From: Prevotella sp. UBA3837
Lineage (GTDB): Bacteria; Bacteroidota; Bacteroidia; Bacteroidales; Bacteroidaceae
Assembly: GCA_002392835.1 (NCBI GenBank)
Contig: DGHX01000099.1
Span: 24,873-34,171, forward strand
Direction of reading: 5' to 3'
Length of the DNA: 9,299 bases
The notes under the pieces: generated by a model
Database searches by the model: none
What the model was told of the DNA's origin: nothing
What the model saw: only the letters and a program-made list of their open reading frames with translations
Shown here: in pieces, positions 1 to 6,122 of the stretch
Layout of the letters: the number at the start of each line of letters is the position of its first letter
Numbering within the stretch: the first letter of the stretch is position 1
Made by a program: the position numbers and the translations under genes

Positions 1-1
1 G

Positions 2-289
2 GGGGCCGTAGGGGGGGCTTCTCCCATCTTCAAGGTACAGCTCATGGCCAGCGACCGTAAGCTGCGCTCCGGCGACCGCCAGCTGAAGGGGCTGCAGGGC
101 GTGGAGAGCTACAAGGAGGGCAACCTGTGGAAGTACACCATAGGGGCCTCGGAAAACTATAACGAGATATATAAATTGCGCAAGACGGTGCTCGACAAGT
201 TCCCGCAGGCATTCATCATCGCCTTCAAGGACGGGCAGCGCGTCGATGCCGCCGCTGCCCTGCAGGAGTTCAAGCGCAACAACCGATAG
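2..289 (+). CDS. N-acetylmuramoyl-L-alanine amidase, C-terminal part (5' end outside window)
   Basis: The open frame runs in from the window edge; the ATG at 44 is internal, because in-frame coding continues upstream of it (GAVGGASPIFKVQL precedes that Met). The visible 95 residues look like the tail of Bacteroidetes cell-wall amidases: a SPOR-like opening strand (IFKVQLMAS), then GVESYKEGNLWKYTIG, SENYNEIYKLRK, and a closing FPQAFIIAFKDGQRV. Family knowledge: such enzymes cleave the amide bond between MurNAc and the stem peptide in the periplasm, and the SPOR-like part binds glycan. The catalytic zinc domain would lie upstream and is not visible, so the activity is inferred from the tail and from the neighbour. 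The MCE gene begins 12 bp after the stop, which suggests one operon. Confidence is good for the family, lower for exact activity. Confidence 0.75.
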   Translation, partial: GAVGGASPIFKVQLMASDRKLRSGDRQLKGLQGVESYKEGNLWKYTIGASENYNEIYKLRKTVLDKFPQAFIIAFKDGQRVDAAAALQEFKRNNR

Positions 290-301
290 CACATAAGTAT
301 T

Positions 302-1204
302 ATGAAGTTTTTCACCAAAGAAGTAAAGATAGCTCTCACTGCCATTGTTGCCGTGGTGGTATTGTTCATCGGCATGCAGTTCCTCAAGGGCATGTCGCTT
401 TTCTCCTCCGATGATGTCTATTACATCGCCTTCGACGATATCAGCGGCCTGTCGCCATCAAGCCCCATCTATGCCAACGGCTACCGCGTGGGCGTCGTCA
501 AGCGCATCGACTATGACTACTCGCGCCCGAACAACATCGTGGCCGTAGCCGACCTCGACCCCAAGCTGCAGATGCACCAGGGCACACGAGCCGAAATCGT
601 CAGCGACCTTTTAGGCAATGTGAAGCTGGAGCTGCGCTTCGGCGATCCTGCCGCCCCGCTCCTTTCTGCCGGCGACACCATCAGCGGTGGCATGCAGCCC
701 GGCCTGATGAGCAAGGCTGCCGACATGCTGCCCCAGGTGGAGCAGATGCTGCCCAAGCTCGACTCCATCCTGCTGAACATCAACCAGCTGGTGGGCGACC
801 CCGCGCTGAGCGCCACTGTGCACAACGCCGAGCAGCTGACAGCACAGCTCAGCGCCACCTCCGTGCAGCTGCACCAGCTGACGTCACAGCTGAACCGGCA
901 GATGCCCCGGATGGTGAAGAAGGCCGACAGCGTGATGGGCAATGCCCAGACGCTGACCGCAAACCTGTCGCAGCTGGACCTGAACGAAACCATGCAGCGC
1001 GTGGACCAGACGCTGGCCAACGTACAGCAGCTCACGGCCAAGCTGAACAGCCCCAGCGGCACCGTGGGCATGCTGCTCAACGATGCCCAACTATACCAGA
1101 ACATCACAGCCACCATGCGCGATGTTGACTCGCTGCTCATCGACTTCAAACAGCATCCGCGACGCTACATCAACGTGTCGGTGTTTGGCAAGAAAGAGAA
1201 GTAA
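302..1204 (+). CDS. MlaD/MCE-family lipid transport protein
   Basis: This 300-aa protein is complete. One N-terminal membrane segment (about residues 8-29, IALTAIVAVVVLFIG) is followed by an MCE domain at about 37-118 with the typical opening (YYIAFDDISGLSPSSPIYANGYRVG) and closing (AEIVSDLLGNVKLEL). Residues about 135-285 are long amphipathic helix with many Q/L/N repeats, and the protein ends with HPRRYINVSVFGKK, a tail I associate with Bacteroidetes MCE proteins. Known of the family: MCE proteins are anchored in the inner membrane, form hexameric rings or tubes, and shuttle phospholipids between inner and outer membrane with an ABC transporter (MlaE/MlaF). No MlaE or MlaF gene is in this window, so partners must be encoded elsewhere. 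The start at 302 is chosen because it gives the short charged lead (MKFFTKEVK) directly before the membrane helix. Likely cotranscribed with the upstream amidase. Confidence 0.88.
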   Translation: MKFFTKEVKIALTAIVAVVVLFIGMQFLKGMSLFSSDDVYYIAFDDISGLSPSSPIYANGYRVGVVKRIDYDYSRPNNIVAVADLDPKLQMHQGTRAEIVSDLLGNVKLELRFGDPAAPLLSAGDTISGGMQPGLMSKAADMLPQVEQMLPKLDSILLNINQLVGDPALSATVHNAEQLTAQLSATSVQLHQLTSQLNRQMPRMVKKADSVMGNAQTLTANLSQLDLNETMQRVDQTLANVQQLTAKLNSPSGTVGMLLNDAQLYQNITATMRDVDSLLIDFKQHPRRYINVSVFGKKEK

Positions 1205-1386
1205 TTTTAATTTTGTCTAAATAAAACACAGCCGCAAAAGCCCGAAAGGCGTCAACGCAAACGACTGAAAAACATAATCTTGCAATCCTGCAAGAGCGGT
1301 TGAAAGCGAAAAACCGTGAAACACCATAATTCACCCACATAGAGAAAGTTACGGGCGTTGTAAACACAGGGTGAAAAAATGAACAA
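1205..1386. other. Intergenic leader region between MCE gene and dnaA promoter
   Basis: AT-richer non-coding stretch. I see no ORF worth calling and no clear intrinsic terminator after the MCE stop codon. A small perfect inverted repeat, CTTGCA-ATCC-TGCAAG, lies at 1279-1294, and a weaker CGGTT/AACCG pair follows at 1297-1316. No consensus DnaA box (TTATCCACA) was found; the nearest is TCACCCACA at about 1332-1340, with two mismatches. The function of this stretch is not evident beyond serving as upstream region of dnaA. Confidence 0.5.
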
Positions 1387-1418
1387 TTTGCACAGCTCGT
1401 TTTTTTTTGCGAACTTTG
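1387..1418 (+). promoter_or_regulatory. dnaA promoter, Bacteroidetes type
   Basis: A -33 element TTTG at 1387-1390 is followed by a 20-bp spacer and a -7 element GAACTTTG at 1411-1418 (consensus TAnnTTTG, one mismatch). A transcription start at roughly 1424 would give a leader of about 20 nt before the dnaA ATG at 1446. The spacer contains a run of nine T (1400-1408). This fits the primary sigma factor recognition pattern of Bacteroidetes; it is a sequence match, not a mapped start. Confidence 0.65.
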
Positions 1419-1445
1419 CACTCCGAAATAATCTAAAACGCGATA

Positions 1446-2855
1446 ATGCAGAAGAGTCATCAGGCACTCTGGGACAAATGCCTACATCTGATTAAGCAGA
1501 ACGTCGCAGAGCAGACATACAAGACATGGTTTGAGCCCATTGTCTTCGAGAGTTTCGACGAGAAGCTCTCCACCGTGCTGGTGCAGGTTCCAAGCCCGTA
1601 CATATACGAGTACTTGGAGCAGTACTATGTGCGCCTGATGGCCTGGGCCCTGAACAACAGCTTCAATGCCAACGTCAAGTTGCAGTACCGTCTTGTCGTA
1701 GACCGCGAGAACGGTAAGACGCAGACGGTGGAGGGCGAGGGGCCTGCTGCCATTGACGCACCGCCGGCCACCACGCGCGCCAACAAGTCGCCCGACGTGC
1801 TTGCTGCCGCCATGCCCCAGCAGCTTAACCCGCAGCTGGACCCCAAGAAGACTTTCGACAACTTCATAGAGGGCGACAGCAACAAGCTGCCGCGCACAGT
1901 GGGCCTTTCCATCGCAGAGCATCCGGGAAAGAGTACGTTCAATCCTTTTTTCGTGTTCGGACCTTCCGGTTGCGGTAAGACACACCTCATCAATGCCATT
2001 GGCGTTGACTGCAAGAAACGCTACCCACAGCACCGTGTGCTCTACGTTTCAGCGCGCCTGTTCCAGGTGCAGTACACCGATGCCGTGCGCCAGAACACCA
2101 CCAACGACTTCATTAACTTCTATCAGACCATCGACGTGCTCATTGTCGATGACATACAGGAGTGGATGAACTCGCCGAAGACCCTTGACACCTTCTTCCA
2201 CATCTTCGACCACCTGTTCCGCCTGGGCAAGCAGATCATCCTGGCCAGCGACCGCCCGCCCGTCGACCTCGACGGCGTGAAGGACCGTCTGCTCACGCGT
2301 TTCTCGTGCGGACTTATTGCCGAGCTGGAGCAGCCCAATGTACAGTTGTGTATCGACATCCTCAACATGAAGTGCCGCCGCGACGGACTGAAGATTCCTG
2401 CCGACGTCATACAGTTCATAGCACAGACCGCCAACGGCAGCGTGCGTGACCTGGAGGGTGTGGTCAACTCGCTCATGGCCTACTCCATAGTCTACAATTC
2501 TGCCATCGACATGCACCTGGCAGAGCGCATCATCAAGCGTGCCGTGAAGGTCGACAACCACCCGCTCACCATCGACGACATTCTGGAGAAGGTATGCCAG
2601 CACTATGGCGTCAGCCAGCAGAATGTGTTCAGCAAGAGCCGCAAGCGCGAGTTCGTGCAGGTGCGCCAGATCAGCATGTACCTGGCGCAGAAGTACACCA
2701 AGATGCCTGCCTCGCGCATTGGCCAGCTCATCGGCGGCCGCGACCACAGCACTGTGCTCCACAGCTGCTCAGCCGTGGAACAGCGCCTGAAGGTTGACAA
2801 GTCGTTCAATGCGGAAATCAGCAGCATTGAGAACTCCTTCAAGCTGAAGCAATAA
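1446..2855 (+). CDS. dnaA: Chromosomal replication initiator protein DnaA
   Basis: The 469-aa product has the full four-domain layout of DnaA and a normal length. Domain I (about 1-85) opens LWDKCLHLIKQNVAEQTYKTWF. Domain II (about 86-128) is a poorly conserved linker rich in A/P. The AAA+ domain (about 130-340) shows Walker A GPSGCGKTH at 172-180 (Lys178), Walker B VLIVDDIQEW with Asp235-Asp236, and TRFSCGL with candidate arginine finger Arg285. Domain IV (about 370-469) carries the DnaA-box-binding signature GGRDHSTVLHS at 430-440. The protein binds ATP and DnaA boxes to open the replication origin, and commonly also represses its own gene. The start at 1446 begins directly at domain I and follows a Bacteroidetes-type promoter. 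It is monocistronic as far as visible, ending at a hairpin terminator. No DnaA-box cluster is obvious on either side, so the origin itself is not shown to be here. Confidence 0.98.
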   Translation: MQKSHQALWDKCLHLIKQNVAEQTYKTWFEPIVFESFDEKLSTVLVQVPSPYIYEYLEQYYVRLMAWALNNSFNANVKLQYRLVVDRENGKTQTVEGEGPAAIDAPPATTRANKSPDVLAAAMPQQLNPQLDPKKTFDNFIEGDSNKLPRTVGLSIAEHPGKSTFNPFFVFGPSGCGKTHLINAIGVDCKKRYPQHRVLYVSARLFQVQYTDAVRQNTTNDFINFYQTIDVLIVDDIQEWMNSPKTLDTFFHIFDHLFRLGKQIILASDRPPVDLDGVKDRLLTRFSCGLIAELEQPNVQLCIDILNMKCRRDGLKIPADVIQFIAQTANGSVRDLEGVVNSLMAYSIVYNSAIDMHLAERIIKRAVKVDNHPLTIDDILEKVCQHYGVSQQNVFSKSRKREFVQVRQISMYLAQKYTKMPASRIGQLIGGRDHSTVLHSCSAVEQRLKVDKSFNAEISSIENSFKLKQ

Positions 2856-2874
2856 CTATCAGCTCTATAATAGA

Positions 2875-2915
2875 AAAAGCAGCTCCATTGCCCTTTCAGC
2901 GGTGGAGCTGCTTTT
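2875..2915. terminator. Bidirectional intrinsic terminator shared by dnaA and the convergent short transcript
   Basis: A perfect 13-bp inverted repeat, AAAAGCAGCTCCA at 2875-2887 and TGGAGCTGCTTTT at 2903-2915, encloses a 15-nt loop. The flanking A and T runs make it a terminator in both orientations. It begins 19 bp after the dnaA stop and also lies 22 bp past the stop of the minus-strand 46-codon ORF, so it serves two convergent units. Confidence 0.85.
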
Positions 2916-2937
2916 ATTGCCACATGCGTGTGGAGGA

Positions 2938-3078
2938 TTATGATATCAGCTTCACGACGGCCTGAGCGGCAGGCTCCTCAGCTGGCACAGCATCATGGCC
3001 TTGCCAGTCCAACCAGCCCGTCAGCCATATTGCTGACAGGACCGCCAGTAGTCGTATCACGTTCTGCATTCGTGTCAT
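2938..3078 (-). CDS. Small hypothetical protein, 46 aa, with hydrophobic N-terminal segment
   Basis: I do not recognise this protein. The ORF runs from ATG at 3078 (a second in-frame ATG lies at 3069) to a TAA at 2938-2940. It opens MTRMQNVIRLLAVLSAIW, continues LTGWLDWQGHD, and ends AAQAVVKLIS. The N-terminus has a basic then hydrophobic character like a signal peptide or single membrane anchor (residues about 8-23), with a short Ala/Pro/Glu-rich remainder. Support for it being expressed: a full-consensus Bacteroidetes promoter sits just upstream (-7 box ending 10 bp before the ATG, leaving a very short leader), and a strong terminator lies just past the stop. The alternative is that the transcript, about 200 nt, is a structured small RNA and the ORF incidental; it contains hairpin-forming parts such as GTCAGC/GCTGAC at about 3021-3038. 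No homologue can be claimed from sequence reading alone. Confidence 0.45.
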   Translation of the reverse strand: MTRMQNVIRLLAVLSAIWLTGWLDWQGHDAVPAEEPAAQAVVKLIS

Positions 3079-3087
3079 TTCAGCGTG

Positions 3088-3119
3088 CAAAGGTACGCAA
3101 AAACGATGTAACCAGCAAA
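3088..3119 (-). promoter_or_regulatory. Consensus Bacteroidetes promoter for the minus-strand short transcript
   Basis: Read on the minus strand, TTTG (3119-3116) is followed by exactly 20 bp and then TACCTTTG (3095-3088), an exact match to TTTG-N20-TAnnTTTG. The predicted start is around 3081-3084. It points away from the 3236 gene and toward the dnaA terminator, and no other gene lies between, so its product can only be the short transcript carrying the 46-codon ORF. Confidence 0.75.
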
Positions 3120-3190
3120 TTTTATATACATCTTTTCATATATGCGTTAAACCTTTTTGGATCTGCTGCGTCAAATCAAACGTGGTATGT

Positions 3191-3198
3191 TCTTTTTG
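3191..3198 (+). promoter_or_regulatory. Possible -7 element for the macroglobulin-like gene
   Basis: TCTTTTTG matches TAnnTTTG except for one base and lies 37 bp before the ATG at 3236. No TTTG sits at the usual distance upstream, so the match is weak. The surrounding 3110-3200 stretch is AT-rich and contains the palindrome CATATATG at 3137-3144, compatible with a divergent regulatory region between this gene and the minus-strand short transcript. Confidence 0.25.
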
Positions 3199-3235
3199 GA
3201 CGCCACCTGAAACTGAGTTGAACTGAACGATAATC

Positions 3236-6058
3236 ATGACCAAACATTTCTTTGCAACGTTCTGTCTGCTGCTCGCTGCCATCTTCGGTGCGAGCGCAGG
3301 CAGTATCAACGACATCAAACTGGCCCTGCAGCAGTCATCGCAGACCCAGGTACAAGAGAAAGTATATGTCCATACTGATAATCAGTGCTACTTCGTGGGC
3401 GACACGCTGTGGTACAAAGCCTACGTGGTGCGGGCCGACAACCTGCAGCCCACCGACAAGAGCCGTCTGCTCTACGTGGAACTGCTCTCGCCCGACGGCC
3501 TGCTCGTGGAGCGCCAGACCGTCATTGTCAGTCCGCAGGGCTACACCTGCGGCCAGTTCGCACTCACCGACTCGCTATACAGCGGCTACTACGAGCTAAG
3601 GGCCTACACCCGCTGGATGCTCAACTTCAATATGCGCCACCACTACTACCGCAACGACGAGACGTGGGGGTTCTATAACCGCCAGATGGCTGCCGACTAC
3701 TACCGTGTGTGGGACGGTCTCTACAGCCGTGTGCTGCCCGTCTACGGCAAGCCTGATCAGGCCGGCGATTATGACTCGCGCCACATGTACCAACGCCCCA
3801 AGACCCGTCTGGCCCGGCAGAAGAAAGACGAACTGGTGGTGACCTTCTACCCCGAGGGCGGACACCTGATTGACGGCGTGCCCAACCGCGTGGCCTTTGA
3901 CATCTGTGACCAGCACGGAGAGGCCGTCAACATCAGCGGAACAGTCAGCGCCGACGGCATGCAGCCCCTGGACATACGCACCGAGTACATGGGACGTGGC
4001 AGCTTCGACGTGGTGCCCAACGGCCGGCGCCTGAAAGCCAACTTCACATGGAAGGGCAAGCAGTGGACCGTCAGCCTGCCCCGCAGCGAGATTACCGGAG
4101 CCGCCCTGCGACTGGATGGCGACCGGCTCACCATTAACGCCGCCCTGCTGCCTCAGGACCGCGAATACGGGGTGAGCATCCTCTGCCGTGGCGTGCTGAA
4201 GCACTTCCAGCAGGTTGCCCTCAGTGCCCAGCCCACCGTCATCACCCTGCCGCTGGCTGAACTGCCGTCGGGAGTGGCCGACGTGACGCTCTTCGACAGT
4301 GAGGGCCAGATCGTGGCCGACCGTCTCTGCTTCGTCAACAACCACGAGTACGATGCCGACATCATCAGCGCCCCCGTCGCCGCCTCGCATACCTATGCTC
4401 CTTATGAGCGCATTGAGCTGCCCGTTCAGCTCCAGGGCATCAGTCAGCCCATGGCCTTCTCGCTGGCCATACGCGATACCTATACCGACGAGCCTACCTA
4501 TGACAACGGCAACCTCATGACCGACCTGCTGCTCTCCAGTGAGCTGCGCGGCTTCATAGCCTATCCCGCCCACTACTTCGAGGCCGACGACGAGCTGCAC
4601 CGCCGCCACCTGGACCTGCTGATGATGGTGCAGGGCTGGCGTAAGTATAAGTGGGAGGAACTGGCCGCCAGCGAGCCGCCCTCGCCGCGCTACCAGCCCG
4701 AGCGCACCATGACCGTAGAGGGGGGCGTGTACAAGATGCTCGGCATCAACCCCGTGGAGCCCGACGAAATCAGTGCCTGGCAGGACGGCGTGGGCTTCTA
4801 TGCCCGCAAGAGCAACGACACCCCCGGCGAGGAGAGCAACCCCTGGGCCGACGAGGCCGACGACGAGGGGCTTATCTCGACTGAAGACACGGGCAACGAC
4901 GTGGCCAGCTACGACACCGGCGACAATATTGAGTACGGAGCGATAGGTGGTGCCAACGACGACTTGGGCGTGAACCACCGCGGCCTGCGCCATGAGGTAC
5001 TCGTCGAGGCCGAGCTGAGCATCGACGGGCAGTTCGTGGGCTCCGTGCAGCGAACAAACGGCGGTCGTTTCATCTTCGAGATACCGCCCTTCTACGGGCA
5101 GACCTACCTCAACATCAAGGCCTACAGCGAGAAAGACTCGCTGCGCAAAAACATGGCATCGCGCAAGGATGCCACTTACCTCAATGAGGACGCCTTCCCC
5201 GACTACTACGTCAAGCGTGACCTGTTCTGGCCCGTCTTTACGCACGACTACACCTACTACGAGAAGCATCAGCCCGAGATAGACTATGAAATGCTCATCG
5301 ACACTCTCTCCGACCTGTCCATGGAGAACGATGTGCACCAGCTGCAGGGCGTCAGCGTGAGGGGCCACCGCCGCGGACGCCGTGCCGTGGACTGGAAGAA
5401 ACCCGCCTACGTGGTCGATGCCTACGACATCTACAACGAGCTCACTGACCGCGGCCTATCCTACGGCAAGCTCGACATGCGGCAGTTCCCCGTGCAGGTG
5501 TGCAAGCTCCTCTTCGGAAATATGAACCGCCCCGTGCACTACAACGTCGACGGACGCATAGAGGGCAGCACCTACTATCGCAACTACTCGCCCCTGGTGG
5601 GCGACAGCGAGGCCGAGGCCGCCGGCCTGTTCCGTGCCAACCGCACCTCGCAGCACCTGTACAAGCAGCTAAAGCTGAAGCGGCTGCAAGACATACGCGT
5701 CTTCACCGACTATGAGCCTCGCACCGAAGACTCGCTGATGACCTACGAGAGCCACAGCGCCGACGCCACCGTCGACCTGCAGCTCATCCCCGACGACGGC
5801 GTGCAGCCCACCTTCCGCGACCGCCACATCCTGCTGCGCGGCATCAACGCACCGGTGCAGTTCTATCAGCCCGACTACAGCGAGCGACAGCCACAGCAGC
5901 CCAACGACTACCGCCGCACCCTCTACTGGAACCCCAACGCCGTCTGCGACGCAGAGGGCCGCTTCACCGCCACCTTCTACAACAACAGCAAGGAGACGCG
6001 CATCAGCATGAGCGCCGCCGGCGTGAGCAACGACGGACGGCTCATGCACAGCCGGTAG
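3236..6058 (+). CDS. Exported macroglobulin-like (MG2 domain) protein with TonB-plug-like segment
   Basis: The 940-aa product is of a type common in Bacteroidetes and usually left as hypothetical. Residues 1-22 form a signal peptide (HFFATFCLLLAAIFGASA). Residues about 41-130 read as an MG2-type beta-sandwich (EKVYVHTDNQCYFVGDTLWYKAYV, then LYVELLSPDG and SGYYELRAYTRWM). A second sandwich begins with FYPEGGHLIDGVPNRVAF at 204-221. Residues 464-475 carry MVQGWRKYKWEE, a recurrent motif in this protein type. LQGVSVRG at 703-710 starts a segment like a TonB-receptor plug, and the C-terminus (LYWNPNAVCDAEGRFTATF) looks like a further sandwich. An acidic, low-complexity stretch spans about 526-580. 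No thioester motif of the GCGEQ kind is present, so protease trapping as in true alpha-2-macroglobulins is not supported. It probably acts in the periplasm or at the outer membrane; the substrate is unknown. The next gene starts 64 bp downstream on the same strand. Confidence 0.75.
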   Translation: MTKHFFATFCLLLAAIFGASAGSINDIKLALQQSSQTQVQEKVYVHTDNQCYFVGDTLWYKAYVVRADNLQPTDKSRLLYVELLSPDGLLVERQTVIVSPQGYTCGQFALTDSLYSGYYELRAYTRWMLNFNMRHHYYRNDETWGFYNRQMAADYYRVWDGLYSRVLPVYGKPDQAGDYDSRHMYQRPKTRLARQKKDELVVTFYPEGGHLIDGVPNRVAFDICDQHGEAVNISGTVSADGMQPLDIRTEYMGRGSFDVVPNGRRLKANFTWKGKQWTVSLPRSEITGAALRLDGDRLTINAALLPQDREYGVSILCRGVLKHFQQVALSAQPTVITLPLAELPSGVADVTLFDSEGQIVADRLCFVNNHEYDADIISAPVAASHTYAPYERIELPVQLQGISQPMAFSLAIRDTYTDEPTYDNGNLMTDLLLSSELRGFIAYPAHYFEADDELHRRHLDLLMMVQGWRKYKWEELAASEPPSPRYQPERTMTVEGGVYKMLGINPVEPDEISAWQDGVGFYARKSNDTPGEESNPWADEADDEGLISTEDTGNDVASYDTGDNIEYGAIGGANDDLGVNHRGLRHEVLVEAELSIDGQFVGSVQRTNGGRFIFEIPPFYGQTYLNIKAYSEKDSLRKNMASRKDATYLNEDAFPDYYVKRDLFWPVFTHDYTYYEKHQPEIDYEMLIDTLSDLSMENDVHQLQGVSVRGHRRGRRAVDWKKPAYVVDAYDIYNELTDRGLSYGKLDMRQFPVQVCKLLFGNMNRPVHYNVDGRIEGSTYYRNYSPLVGDSEAEAAGLFRANRTSQHLYKQLKLKRLQDIRVFTDYEPRTEDSLMTYESHSADATVDLQLIPDDGVQPTFRDRHILLRGINAPVQFYQPDYSERQPQQPNDYRRTLYWNPNAVCDAEGRFTATFYNNSKETRISMSAAGVSNDGRLMHSR

Positions 6059-6122
6059 CACCCAGCAGCACCATAATTTCTATAGCATCTATAGCTACTA
6101 TAACAACCATATAATATAACCC
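6059..6122 (+). repeat. AT-rich leader with short direct repeat before the glycosidase gene
   Basis: This 64-bp gap is sharply richer in A and T than the genes on both sides. It contains TCTATAGC twice, at 6079-6086 and 6088-6095, with a related CTACTATAAC just after. I find no terminator for the upstream gene and no TAnnTTTG box, so read-through from the upstream gene is plausible. The role of the repeat is unknown; it may simply keep the leader unstructured, as is common before Bacteroidetes starts. Confidence 0.4.

Noticed and set aside
1279..1294. Small hairpin CTTGCA-ATCC-TGCAAG as terminator of the MCE gene
   Set aside because: The stem is only 6 bp, it lies 75 bp past the stop and no T run follows it.
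1205..1445. Replication origin next to dnaA
   Set aside because: No cluster of consensus DnaA boxes on either side of dnaA and no clear unwinding element; only isolated matches with two mismatches were found (about 1332 and about 2929), so oriC is not supported.
2049..2762. 237-codon open frame on the minus strand within dnaA
   Set aside because: Antisense to conserved DnaA domains III and IV; composition is that of a shadow frame.
2928..3221. 97-codon plus-strand open frame after dnaA
   Set aside because: It overlaps the minus-strand promoter and the AT-rich divergent region, has irregular composition, begins right after the terminator and has no promoter; the minus-strand 46-codon ORF fits the signals better.
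3596..5368. 590-codon open frame on the minus strand
   Set aside because: It lies entirely antisense to the macroglobulin-like gene, is dominated by V/G/H/A as expected from the complement of GC-rich codons, and has no recognisable domain.
3236..6058. True alpha-2-macroglobulin protease trap
   Set aside because: No thioester motif, length is too short for the family, and the C-terminal half resembles a plug-like segment instead; only the MG2-type domains are supported.
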